Origin: UBA9676 sp036522155 | GTDB taxonomy: Bacteria > Actinomycetota > Actinomycetes > Streptosporangiales > Streptosporangiaceae | DNA: 18,013 nt | Direction of reading: 5' to 3' | Assembly (NCBI GenBank): GCA_036522155.1 | Contig: DATDGI010000458.1 | Coordinates: forward strand, 1 to 18,013 | Shown: piece after piece, positions 7,128-14,240 of the stretch | Layout of the letters: every line of letters begins with the position of its first letter | Position numbering within the stretch: the stretch's first letter is position 1 | Made by a program: the position numbers and the translations under genes | The notes under the pieces: generated by a model | What the model was told of the DNA's origin: nothing | The model's database searches: none | The model's input: the letters and a program-made list of their open reading frames with translations, nothing else

Positions 7128-9011
7128 ATGACGATAACCGAGCCAGCCATTCGCCGGGAGCAGATCCCGGCTTCGGGCGCCGCGGATGCTGAAGCGCTCC
7201 GTGCCGCCCTGCTGGCCCGGGTCCGGCCGGTTGCCTTGGGCGCAAGCGGAGATGCCGGGGACGGCGACGAGCCGAGGCCGCCGACTTTCGAGGAGTGGTA
7301 CGGGCTCGCCCCCGACCCAGACGCCGACCCACCGGACGGACCGGACGCCTGGCTGGCCGATCTGCCCGAGCCGCTGCTGGCCGAATACCTGGCCGCGTCG
7401 GCCGAGCCAGCCCCGCCAGAGGCGCTGCCGGCCGGACGGCTGCCCAGGGAGCTCGGAGACGGCTGCGGGTTCGCGGCCGGCGGGGTGGCGGACACCCTCC
7501 CGCCCGGGCCGGTGCTGGCCGGCTTCGCGGACGACGCCTGGGCGGCGGGCCTGAGCCGTCTCAGCGACGACGAGCTGATCGGGGTGCTGGGGGCGGCCCG
7601 CAGACTGGCCTCCTGGTCGGCGGCCATGGAACTGGCGGCCGTGGCCGACCTGGCCGTTCGGCGTGGCGCCGGCGCCCGTGCCAGCGCTAGCCCCGGTGCC
7701 TCCGCGGCCGAGACCACCGCGGCCAATTCCGCCGCCGAGCACATCGGCGACGAGATCGCCGCCGCGCTGACCCTGACCAGCCGGGCCGCCGATGCCCTGC
7801 TGGACCTGGCGCTGGCCATGGACCGGCTGCCAGCTACCCTGGCCGCGCTGGGCTCGGGACGGATCGACCGCTACAAGGCCAGCGTCATCGCCGACGAGAT
7901 CACGGGTCTGCGTGACGAGCATGCCGCCGAGGTCGAACGGCAGATTCTGGATCATGCCCCCGGGCAGACCACCGGGCAGTTGCGGGCGGCCACCCGGCGC
8001 GCCGTGCTGGCGGCCGATCCGGCTGCCGCCCGGGAGCGCAGGCAACGCGCCGAACGGGATGCCCGCGTGGAGAAGTGGGATGAGCACGCCGGGACCGCGG
8101 CCCTGGTCGGCCGGGATCTGCCCCCGGCCGACGTGCTGGCCGCCGACCACAACCTTTCCGCGCTGGCCCGCTCGCTCAAACAGGCCGGAGCCGACGGCAC
8201 GCTGGACCAGCTCCGCGCGAAGGTCTACCTGACCCTGCTGACCGGCCAGTCCGTTGCCGCTCTGTTCCCCGCGGCCGGAGCAGGCGCGGCCGATCGGTCT
8301 GGCGCGTTCTCCGCGCCCGATCCGGGTTCATGTGCCGGCGGTTCGGTCAACCTGACCATGCCGCTGGCGACCTGGCTGGGCCTGTCAGAGCTTCCCGGCT
8401 CGGTCGCCGGGTACGGGCCGCTGGACGCAGACGACTCGCGCAAGCTCGCTGCCCTGCTATCCGGGCAGCCCGGCGTCCGCTGGTGCCTCACCCTGACCGG
8501 CGAGCAGGGCCGGCCGGTCGCCCACGGTTGCGCACGAGCCGGGCCAACTGGGTCACGCGGATCCCGCTCCGCCAGTGGTCTCAGCCCACCGGTGCCGTCC
8601 AGCTCAAGCAATCCCGGCTTGCCCCGTGCCCCGGTGGTCGACACCACCATCTTGAGCTGGCTGACCGGGGTCAACGTGCGCAAACTTGAGGTCGGCGAAT
8701 GTAGCCATCTCCGCGAGTCGCCTCACTACCGGCCACCCCGATCGTTGCAGCACCTGCTGCGGATCAGGCAAGCCACCTGTTCCTTCCCGGGCTGCCGCAG
8801 GCCCGCCCACCGCTGCGACTACGACCACACCATCCCGCACGACCGGGGCGGCCGGACCTGTGAGTGCAACCTCGCCCCGCTCTGCCGACGGCACCACCGG
8901 GCCAAGCAAGCCGAGGGTTGGTCGCTCGCACAATCCGAGCCGGGCAACATGACCTGGACCACCCCGAGCGGGCGCAGCTACGCGACTGGACCCACCGGCT
9001 ACGCCGGTTAA
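7128..9011 (+). CDS. DUF222 and HNH endonuclease domain protein (13E12 repeat family type)
   Basis: A 627-residue protein of the DUF222-HNH family, abundant and multi-copy in actinobacteria (the 13E12 family of mycobacteria). Its biological role is unclear; nuclease activity is expected from the HNH fold. Residues 1-130 are Ala/Pro/Asp-rich and poorly conserved-looking. DUF222 follows from about 145 (LSDDELIGVLGAARRLASW) to about 390. The HNH domain is C-terminal: Cys551 and Cys556 (CSFPGC), DYDHTIPHDRGGRT, then CNLAPLCRRHHRAKQAEGW, giving the metal ligands and His general base. Residues ~470-510 are a Ser/Gly/Pro linker where family members vary. No ribosome binding site precedes ATG 7128 and a -10-like TAGTAT ends 6 nt upstream, so a leaderless transcript is likely. 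No transposon ends or neighbouring copies are visible. Confidence 0.9.
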   Translation: MTITEPAIRREQIPASGAADAEALRAALLARVRPVALGASGDAGDGDEPRPPTFEEWYGLAPDPDADPPDGPDAWLADLPEPLLAEYLAASAEPAPPEALPAGRLPRELGDGCGFAAGGVADTLPPGPVLAGFADDAWAAGLSRLSDDELIGVLGAARRLASWSAAMELAAVADLAVRRGAGARASASPGASAAETTAANSAAEHIGDEIAAALTLTSRAADALLDLALAMDRLPATLAALGSGRIDRYKASVIADEITGLRDEHAAEVERQILDHAPGQTTGQLRAATRRAVLAADPAAARERRQRAERDARVEKWDEHAGTAALVGRDLPPADVLAADHNLSALARSLKQAGADGTLDQLRAKVYLTLLTGQSVAALFPAAGAGAADRSGAFSAPDPGSCAGGSVNLTMPLATWLGLSELPGSVAGYGPLDADDSRKLAALLSGQPGVRWCLTLTGEQGRPVAHGCARAGPTGSRGSRSASGLSPPVPSSSSNPGLPRAPVVDTTILSWLTGVNVRKLEVGECSHLRESPHYRPPRSLQHLLRIRQATCSFPGCRRPAHRCDYDHTIPHDRGGRTCECNLAPLCRRHHRAKQAEGWSLAQSEPGNMTWTTPSGRSYATGPTGYAG

Positions 9012-9059
9012 GCTCGGCGGCACCCGCGGGATCCGCCGCGGCCGACCGAAGGGCAGACC

Positions 9060-9830
9060 GTGCAGACCGCGCAGCCAGAGCAACCAGTTGCCGTTGTCAC
9101 GGGGGCCAGCAGCGGGATCGGGGCCGCGACCGCGGTCAGGCTGGCCGGGGCCGGCTACCACGTCATCCTCACCGCCCGGCGGGCCGACCGGATCGAAGAC
9201 CTGGCCGCGCGCATCCGGGCCGACGGCGGCTCAGCGGAGGCCCACGTCCTCGATGTCACCGACCGCACCGCGGTCGACGCCTTCGCCGCGTCACTGGAAC
9301 GGTGTGACGTGCTGATCAACAACGCTGGCGGGGCGTTTGGCCTGGAGACGGTCGCGGACGCCGATCCCGCCGACTGGCGAGCCATGCTCGAGGTCAACGT
9401 GCTCGGTGTGCTCAACGTGACCCAGACCCTGCTCCCCCTGCTGGTCGCCAGCGGTGCCGGCACCATCGTGGTGATGGGATCGACCGCTGGTTTCGTGGCC
9501 TACGAGGGCGGCGGCGGGTACGTGGCCGCCAAACACGGTGCGCACGCGATCGCGGCGACACTGCGGCTTGAACTGTCGGGCCAGCCGGTGCGGGTCATCG
9601 AGATCGCGCCCGGCATGGTTCGCACGGATGAGTTCGCGATCAACCGGTTCCGGGGCGACGCCGGCAAGGCCGCCGCCGTCTACGCCGGCGTGCGCGAGCC
9701 TCTCACCGCCGACGACATCGCGGACACCGTCACCTGGGCGGTCACCCGGCCTCCTCACGTCAACGTGGACCTGCTGGTGATCCGGCCGCGCGCCCAGGCC
9801 GCGCAGCACAAGGTGTACCGCGAGCCGTGA
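9060..9830 (+). CDS. SDR-family NAD(P)-dependent oxidoreductase
   Basis: Classical short-chain dehydrogenase of 256 residues, cytosolic, resembling YdfG-like 3-hydroxy acid or serine dehydrogenases; the true substrate is not determinable. Seen directly: the nucleotide-binding TGASSGIG (14-21), an Arg-rich TARRADR after strand 2 that favours NADP, the NNAG motif (87-90), Asn113, Ser141 and the YxxxK pair Tyr154/Lys158. The C-terminus VNVDLLVIRPRAQ is typical of the YdfG-like branch. The start is a GTG with GAAGGG about 7 nt upstream. It begins 48 bp after the HNH gene and may be transcribed with it, although no functional link is evident. It ends 6 bp from the convergent nagA stop, within a hairpin that contains both stop codons. 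Confidence 0.92.
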   Translation: MQTAQPEQPVAVVTGASSGIGAATAVRLAGAGYHVILTARRADRIEDLAARIRADGGSAEAHVLDVTDRTAVDAFAASLERCDVLINNAGGAFGLETVADADPADWRAMLEVNVLGVLNVTQTLLPLLVASGAGTIVVMGSTAGFVAYEGGGGYVAAKHGAHAIAATLRLELSGQPVRVIEIAPGMVRTDEFAINRFRGDAGKAAAVYAGVREPLTADDIADTVTWAVTRPPHVNVDLLVIRPRAQAAQHKVYREP

Positions 9831-9841
9831 CCCTGGTCACG
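9826..9841. terminator. Short hairpin embracing two convergent stop codons
   Basis: CGTGAC (9826-9831) and GTCACG (9836-9841) form a 6-bp stem with a CCTG loop. The SDR stop (9828-9830) lies in one arm and the nagA stop (9839-9837) in the other. It could act as a weak bidirectional terminator; there is no T-run, so this is a structural observation only. Confidence 0.4.
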
Positions 9842-11204
9842 CCCGCGAATACACCAGCTCACCAGCGACCCAGGTAGCCCGCGCTCGTAGATCGTCATCG
9901 AGCCAGGTCAGGTCGGCCGCCGCGCTCGGAGCGAGCCGTCCCACATCGGGGCGGCCGATCAGGTCGGCCGGGACACGAGTGGCGGCCGCCACCGCCGCGG
10001 GCAGGGAGACGCCTGCCGCCACCGTGTTCGCCACGGCCTGGTCCATCCGCAGCACCGAGCCAGCCAGCGTCCCGTCGGCGAGCCGTGGCGCCGCAAGCAC
10101 CACGTCCGCCTCCGCCGCAGCGAGCTCTGCCGCAGCCACCTCGATCGTCTGGCCACCGAGCAGGTACCGGCCGGGAGGCATGCCCGCGGCCGCGACCGCG
10201 TCGGTGACCAGGCAGATCCGGCCCGGCGCGGCGGCGAAGGCAAGCCCGATCGCGGCCGGGCTGACGTGGCTCGAATCGGCGATGAGCCCGCAGGTCAGCC
10301 GGTGATCGGTCAGCGCCCGCCCGGCCACACCGGGCTCGCGGTGGTGGAACGGGCGTTGCGCGTTGAACAGGTGGGTCACCATGCGGGCGCCGGCCTCGGC
10401 CGCGGCGGCTACCTGCTCCGCCGTGGCATCACTGTGCCCGATGCTGACGACCAGCCCGGCCGCGGCCAGTTGGGTAACCGCGGCCAGCCCCCCGGCCAGT
10501 TCCGGCGCCATGGTCACCAGCCGGAGCACCCCGGCGCCAGCGGCCAGCAGTTCGCCGACGGCCTCCGCCGTCGGCGGGATTAGCCACTCCCGGCGGTGTG
10601 CCCCGGCCCGGGCTGGCGCCAGGAACGGCCCTTCCATGTGCACGCCGAGGACGCGGGCTCCAGATACGCCGGGGACATGGGCTCCAGGAACGCCGGGGAC
10701 GCGGGCTCCGGGAACGCGGTGGTCGCCGGCTGCCGGTCCGCCGCCGGGACCGCCTGCTCCGGACAGCAGCCCGCTCGCGACCAGTTCGCGCGCCGAGCCG
10801 AGAGCTCCGGCCAGCTCAGCGACGGGAGCGCTGATGAAGGTGGCCAGGAACCCGGTGGTTCCCGTCTCCGGCAGGCGACGGGCCAGCAGCGCCCAGCCCT
10901 CCGCGTCCACGGCCGCCAGATCAACCCCGTAGCTGCCGTTGAGCTGAAGATCGATCATGCCGGGGATCAAGATCCCGGTGTCCAGGACCAGATCGGGCGC
11001 GCGCGGCGGCCGGCCCGCCCCGACCTCAGTGATGAGCCCAGCCTCCACCGATACGTAGCCGGGGGCCAGGATGCCAGCCCCGCTGGTGGCCGACGCAGTG
11101 CCGGGAGCCGGGCTACCAGCCCCGCCCGCTGCCGATGCACCCCCGGAGGCCGGGATGCCGGCTCCGCCCGTAGCCGGAATGACGCGCGGCGCGGTGATCA
11201 GCAT
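9837..11204 (-). CDS. nagA: N-acetylglucosamine-6-phosphate deacetylase, with inserted tandem repeats
   Basis: Removes acetate from GlcNAc-6-phosphate in amino-sugar and peptidoglycan recycling; a cytosolic amidohydrolase-superfamily TIM barrel. At 455 residues it is longer than the usual ~380. Family motifs: PGMIDLQLNGSYG (81-93), where Gln-x-Asn replaces the HxH of other amidohydrolases as in E. coli NagA; metal ligand Glu191 in HMEGPF; His257 in GHSDAT; His278 in THLFNA; and catalytic Asp335 in LVTDAV. Two expansions explain part of the extra length: three 14-residue units at about residues 10-51 ending in the conserved LAPGYV, and three 8-residue units at about 164-187 leading into VHMEGPF. 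A Gly-rich stretch (149-160) precedes the second. It follows the aldo-keto reductase gene by 13 bp, so the two probably form an operon. No nagB or PTS gene is in the window. Confidence 0.93.
   Translation of the reverse strand: MLITAPRVIPATGGAGIPASGGASAAGGAGSPAPGTASATSGAGILAPGYVSVEAGLITEVGAGRPPRAPDLVLDTGILIPGMIDLQLNGSYGVDLAAVDAEGWALLARRLPETGTTGFLATFISAPVAELAGALGSARELVASGLLSGAGGPGGGPAAGDHRVPGARVPGVPGAHVPGVSGARVLGVHMEGPFLAPARAGAHRREWLIPPTAEAVGELLAAGAGVLRLVTMAPELAGGLAAVTQLAAAGLVVSIGHSDATAEQVAAAAEAGARMVTHLFNAQRPFHHREPGVAGRALTDHRLTCGLIADSSHVSPAAIGLAFAAAPGRICLVTDAVAAAGMPPGRYLLGGQTIEVAAAELAAAEADVVLAAPRLADGTLAGSVLRMDQAVANTVAAGVSLPAAVAAATRVPADLIGRPDVGRLAPSAAADLTWLDDDLRARATWVAGELVYSRA
10642..10713. repeat. 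Three 24-bp tandem units inside nagA
   Basis: Units 10642-10665, 10666-10689 and 10690-10713 are near-identical and in frame. In the protein they encode three copies of an eight-residue VPGARVPG-like unit just before the metal-binding HMEGPF motif. The unit resembles the native strand residues ARVLGV, suggesting it arose by duplicating the end of that beta strand. Confidence 0.92.
11051..11176. repeat. Three 42-bp tandem units at the N-terminus of nagA
   Basis: Units 11051-11092, 11093-11134 and 11135-11176 are diverged copies, all in frame, each encoding a 14-residue Gly/Ala/Pro segment. The unit nearest the protein body contains the conserved LAPGYV strand, so the two outer copies look like duplications of it. 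Confidence 0.88.
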
Positions 11205-11217
11205 CCGGGGATGTCAG

Positions 11218-12198
11218 TCACTGGCCGAGGCGCACCATCATCTCTGGCGGGTAGCGGTCGCCGGCCGCGACCCCGGCCGGAGCCAGTTCGTCAAGCTGCC
11301 GCAGCTCGTCCTCAGTCAGCTCGACCCCGGCGGCGGCCACATTCTGCTCCAGGTAGGTCCGGCGCTTGGTGCCCGGGATGGCCACCACGTCGTCGCCCTG
11401 GGCTAGCACCCAGGCCAGCGCGAGCTGAGCCGGGGTGATTCCCTTGGCCGCGGCCAGGTTCGCGATGCGCTCCACGGTGGCCAGGTTGTGCTGCAGGTTC
11501 TCGCCCTGGAAGCGCGGGGCGCGGCGGCGGAAATCGCGCTCGCCAAACTCCCCGTCACCGGTCAGCGTGCCGGTGAGCAGGCCCCGGCCCAGCGGGCTGT
11601 AGCAGACCAGGCCGATGCCCAGTTCCCGCAGCACGGGCAGGACCGCCACCTCCGGATCCCGGCTGAACAGCGAATATTCGTACTGCGCGGCAGCGATCGG
11701 ATGCACGGCGTGCGCCCGGCGGACGGTGGCCGGGGCGGCCTCGGAGATGCCGAGGAAGAGCACCTTCCCGGCGGTGACGAGTTCGCTCAGCGCGCCCCAG
11801 GTCTCCTCGACCGGAACCTCCGGGTCAACCCGGTGCTGGTAGTACAGGTCGATGTGGTCAGCGCCGAGCCGCTCCAGCGAAGCATCGCACGCGCGGCGCA
11901 CGTACTCGGGCCGTCCGTTGACGCCCCGGCCGCCGTCCGGCCGGAATTCCTGGCCGAACTTGGTGGCCAGCACCACGTCGCCGCGGCGGCCGGAGATGGC
12001 CTTGCCGACCAGGCGCTCGTTGCTGAACGGCCCGTAGGAGTCGGCGGTGTCGAGGAAGGTGACACCCAGGTCGAGCGCCCGGTGGATGGTGGCGATCGAC
12101 TCCGCGTCGTCCGGTGTCCCGTACGACTGGCTCATGCCCATGCAGCCGAGCCCCAATGCCGGTACGGTCAGGCCCTGGCCGAGCGTGCGCTGCCTCAT
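11218..12198 (-). CDS. Aldo/keto reductase
   Basis: NADPH-dependent aldo/keto reductase of 326 residues, a single TIM barrel in the cytosol, most like the AKR13-type enzymes common in actinobacteria; substrate unknown. The catalytic tetrad is visible: Asp50 and Tyr55 in DTADSYG, Lys80 in ATKFG and His122 in YYQHRVD. The cofactor-binding end has CYSPLGRGLLTG and the C-terminal VVAIPGTKRRTYLEQNV, which holds the residues contacting the 2'-phosphate of NADPH. ATG 12198 is chosen because it begins MRQRTLGQG directly before the first barrel strand, with GAGAGGCGG 8 nt upstream; a longer frame to 12252 adds an unlikely Arg-rich tail. nagA follows after 13 bp, suggesting co-transcription. Confidence 0.93.
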   Translation of the reverse strand: MRQRTLGQGLTVPALGLGCMGMSQSYGTPDDAESIATIHRALDLGVTFLDTADSYGPFSNERLVGKAISGRRGDVVLATKFGQEFRPDGGRGVNGRPEYVRRACDASLERLGADHIDLYYQHRVDPEVPVEETWGALSELVTAGKVLFLGISEAAPATVRRAHAVHPIAAAQYEYSLFSRDPEVAVLPVLRELGIGLVCYSPLGRGLLTGTLTGDGEFGERDFRRRAPRFQGENLQHNLATVERIANLAAAKGITPAQLALAWVLAQGDDVVAIPGTKRRTYLEQNVAAAGVELTEDELRQLDELAPAGVAAGDRYPPEMMVRLGQ

Positions 12199-12275
12199 CG
12201 GTGTGTCCGCCTCTCGTCGCTGGGCCCTGTGCTCGCTGGCCCGCGGCGCCACCTTACTGGGGGGCGTGGGCGACT

Positions 12276-12317
12276 GGTCAGGCGCTGGCGGTCAGGCGCT
12301 AGCGGTCAGGCGCTGGC
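12276..12317. repeat. Three 14-bp tandem units across the ku stop codon
   Basis: GGTCAGGCGCTGGC is repeated at 12276-12289, 12290-12303 (one change) and 12304-12317. The last unit contains the final codons and stop of ku in complement. The extra units lie beyond the stop, so each downstream copy carries its own GCGCCTGA. Confidence 0.9.
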
Positions 12318-13151
12318 CTGGCCGCGGGGCGGGCGCTTGCGGGTGCCGGTGCCCGCACCGGCCGGCGCCTTGCCGTCGCCATCGGCCTTGGCCGCGGCCA
12401 GGCTCGCCCGGAGCGCGTCGGCCAGAGAGCCGCCGCCGCTGTCGTCTACCCGTGGCTGTGGCCGGACGACCTCGTGGCCCTGCATCTTGGCGGCCACGAG
12501 TTCCTCAAGTGCCTCCCGGTAGCCATCGGTGTACTCCGATGGGTCGAAGTCGACCGTCATCGAGCTGATCAGGGACGACGCCATCTTCAGCTCCTGCGAC
12601 CGCACCTCGACATCCTGGTCGAGGAAGTCAAATTCGGGGGCCCGCACCTCGTCCGGCCACAGCAGGGTCGACAGCACCAGCATGCCCTCCCGGGAGCGCA
12701 GCGCGGCCAGCGTCTCCCGCTGCCGGAGCGCCACCCGCGCGATGGCGATCTTCCCTGATCGCTCCAGCGCGTCGCGCAGCAGGGCGTAGGCGCGCAGCCC
12801 GGCCGGCTCCGGCTCGGTGTAGTAGGTGCGCGCGTACAGCATGGGATCGACCTGATCGGCGGGAGTGAAATTGACCACTTCGATGCTGTGCGCGGTCGGC
12901 AGCGGAAGCTCCGCCAGATCATCGTCGGTGATGACCACAATCTCGCCGTCGGGCAGTTCATAGCCCTTGGCCACGTCGGCGAAGGGGACCTCCTCACCGT
13001 CCACCGTGCAGATGCGGCGGAATTTGATCCGGCCGCCGTCGACCCGATGGACCTGGCGGAACGTCACGTCCCGCTGCTCGGTCGCGGCGTAGAGCTTGAC
13101 GGGAATCATGACCAGGCCGAAGGAGATCGCGCCCTTCCACATACTGCGCAT
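12306..13151 (-). CDS. ku: Bacterial Ku protein, DNA non-homologous end joining
   Basis: Homodimeric DNA-end-binding protein that encircles broken ends and recruits the ligase LigD in bacterial end joining. The 281-residue product begins MRSMWKGAISFGLVMIPVKLYAATE, the hallmark start of prokaryotic Ku, followed by FRQVHRVDGGRIKFRRIC and VDGEEVPFADVAKGYEL; the core ends near residue 225 (KMQGHEVV). The tail (about 230-281) is Ala/Gly-rich and finishes with a basic TRKRPPRGQ segment, shorter than the Lys-rich tails of some actinobacterial Ku paralogues. ATG 13151 is taken because GAGGGG lies upstream, though an ATG three codons on would also work. No ligD is in the window. The gene is divergent from a small acidic protein gene. 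Its stop sits within a 14-bp tandem repeat. Confidence 0.96.
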   Translation of the reverse strand: MRSMWKGAISFGLVMIPVKLYAATEQRDVTFRQVHRVDGGRIKFRRICTVDGEEVPFADVAKGYELPDGEIVVITDDDLAELPLPTAHSIEVVNFTPADQVDPMLYARTYYTEPEPAGLRAYALLRDALERSGKIAIARVALRQRETLAALRSREGMLVLSTLLWPDEVRAPEFDFLDQDVEVRSQELKMASSLISSMTVDFDPSEYTDGYREALEELVAAKMQGHEVVRPQPRVDDSGGGSLADALRASLAAAKADGDGKAPAGAGTGTRKRPPRGQASA

Positions 13152-13350
13152 GCTGTTTGTCTACCCCTCGGGGATTCGATCTGACCATGGTCTCCCGGGC
13201 ATGCTGTATCGCCGATTACCCGGCCATCCCCGAGCCGGTCTACACTACGCCGTCGATGTACTGCGTCCGGCCAGCCCCTGGACGGATCGCATTTGTGCCG
13301 ACACGACTGGGCCGCGGGCCAGCCACCGGCAGCTACGAAGGGGGCCACCG
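13152..13350. promoter_or_regulatory. Divergent upstream region of ku and the small acidic protein gene
   Basis: These 199 bp must hold both promoters. TACACT at 13241-13246 is a reasonable -10 element for the plus-strand gene and would give a leader of about 100 nt, but no good -35 is paired with it. I see no protein or RNA gene here. Confidence 0.35.
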
Positions 13351-13506
13351 ATGAGCGAGAGCGATCTGGGGCGCCCGGTGCCCGACCTTGAGGATGCCGA
13401 CGCCCGGGACGAGCAGCCGCCCGCCGACCTGCCCCTGGATGTGAACGAGGCCGACGCCGCTGAGCAGCAGCGGGAAGTGGATCTCGACGAGGATGACTAC
13501 CGTTGA
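13351..13506 (+). CDS. Small acidic actinobacterial protein of unknown function
   Basis: A 51-residue, strongly acidic soluble protein starting MSESDLGRPVPDLED and ending in EADAAEQQREVDLDEDDYR. I recognise the C-terminal EADAAEQ...LDEDDYR pattern as recurring in small hypothetical proteins of many actinobacteria; no function is known to me. ATG 13351 is preceded by GAAGGGGG, which sets the start; the frame is open upstream but that part is intergenic-looking. Low predicted order and net negative charge suggest a flexible protein or nucleic-acid-mimic-like segment, which is speculation. It is transcribed divergently from ku and lies 45 bp upstream of the TetR gene, with a palindrome in between. 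Confidence 0.75.
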   Translation: MSESDLGRPVPDLEDADARDEQPPADLPLDVNEADAAEQQREVDLDEDDYR

Positions 13507-13509
13507 CAT

Positions 13510-13530
13510 CCGGGCTGGCCACCAGCCCGG
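13510..13530. promoter_or_regulatory. 21-bp palindrome before the TetR gene
   Basis: CCGGGCTGG (13510-13518) and CCAGCCCGG (13522-13530) form a perfect 9-bp inverted repeat around CCA. It lies between the acidic protein stop and the TetR start, a natural place for an autoregulatory operator. As RNA it would be a tight hairpin without a U-tract, so it is less likely to be an intrinsic terminator. Confidence 0.45.
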
Positions 13531-13551
13531 GCTAGCCCACCGGAGACCGCG

Positions 13552-14208
13552 GTGACCACGGCCCCGCAGGCCAGGCCGGTCGGCAGCCGGCTGCCCCGGC
13601 CCGCCCGGCGGCGGCAATTGCTCGGGGCCGCCCGGGAGGTGTTCGTCGCCCAGGGCTACCACGCGGCCGCGATGGACGAGATCGCGGAACGCGCCGGGGT
13701 CAGCAAGCCCGTCCTCTACCAGCACTTCCCCGGCAAGCTGGACCTCTACCTGGCGCTGCTCGACGAGAGCGTCGATGCGCTGTCCGCTACCGTGCGGGCG
13801 GCGCTGGAGTCCACGACCGACAACAAGCAGCGGGTCACCGCCACCTTCACCGCCTTTTTCGATTTCGTCGGCAGCACCGGCCAGGCGTTCCGCCTCGTTT
13901 TCGAGTCAGATCTTCGTAACGAACCTGCGGTACGCGAGCGGCTGGAGCGCTCGAGCCAGGATTGTGCCGAAATGATCAGCCAGGTCATCCGCGAGGACAC
14001 CGGGCTCAGCGACGATGAGGCGCACCTGCTGGGGATGGGGCTGGTCGGCATGGCCCAGGTCGGGGCCATCTGCTGGCTCAGCATGGGCCAGGCGATCCCC
14101 AAGGACGCCGCCGAGCAGCTCATAGGCCGGCTCGCGTGGCGGGGAATCAGTGGCTGGCCGCGGGCGGGCGAGCCGGGAAGCGGCGATCGCACTGGGCCCG
14201 AGCACTGA
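13552..14208 (+). CDS. TetR/AcrR family transcriptional regulator
   Basis: DNA-binding regulator of 218 residues. The N-terminal helix-turn-helix is clear: RRQLLGAAREVFVAQGYHAAAMDEIAERAGVSKP followed by VLYQHFPGKLDLYLALL (residues 21-70). The rest is a helical ligand-binding and dimerisation domain with VTATFTAFFDFVGSTGQAFRLVFESDL, which I associate with the conserved regulator next to DUF3107 genes (Rv3208 in M. tuberculosis, from memory). GTG 13552 has GGAGA about 7 nt upstream. The ligand is unknown. Neighbours: the acidic protein gene 45 bp upstream and the DUF3107 gene 32 bp downstream on the same strand, so these may be co-expressed. The palindrome at 13510-13530 is a candidate operator for its own control. 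Confidence 0.93.
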   Translation: MTTAPQARPVGSRLPRPARRRQLLGAAREVFVAQGYHAAAMDEIAERAGVSKPVLYQHFPGKLDLYLALLDESVDALSATVRAALESTTDNKQRVTATFTAFFDFVGSTGQAFRLVFESDLRNEPAVRERLERSSQDCAEMISQVIREDTGLSDDEAHLLGMGLVGMAQVGAICWLSMGQAIPKDAAEQLIGRLAWRGISGWPRAGEPGSGDRTGPEH

Positions 14209-14240
14209 TCGGCCAGCACCTCACCCACAGGAGAAGCGCC

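Noticed and set aside
8520..8650. Possible paired frameshifts in the DUF222-HNH gene
   Set aside because: The Ser/Gly/Pro-rich linker looks unlike its flanks, but the frame is continuous from DUF222 into an intact HNH domain and linkers at this place vary in the family.
7128..9011. DUF222-HNH gene as a homing endonuclease or phage HNH
   Set aside because: No intron, intein, terminase or phage genes are nearby, and the family is a common chromosomal one in actinobacteria.
10920..10960. Loss of the HxH metal motif in NagA as a sign of inactivation
   Set aside because: The Gln-x-Asn form (DLQLNG) is the normal state of the E. coli-type NagA subgroup, and the other catalytic residues are present.
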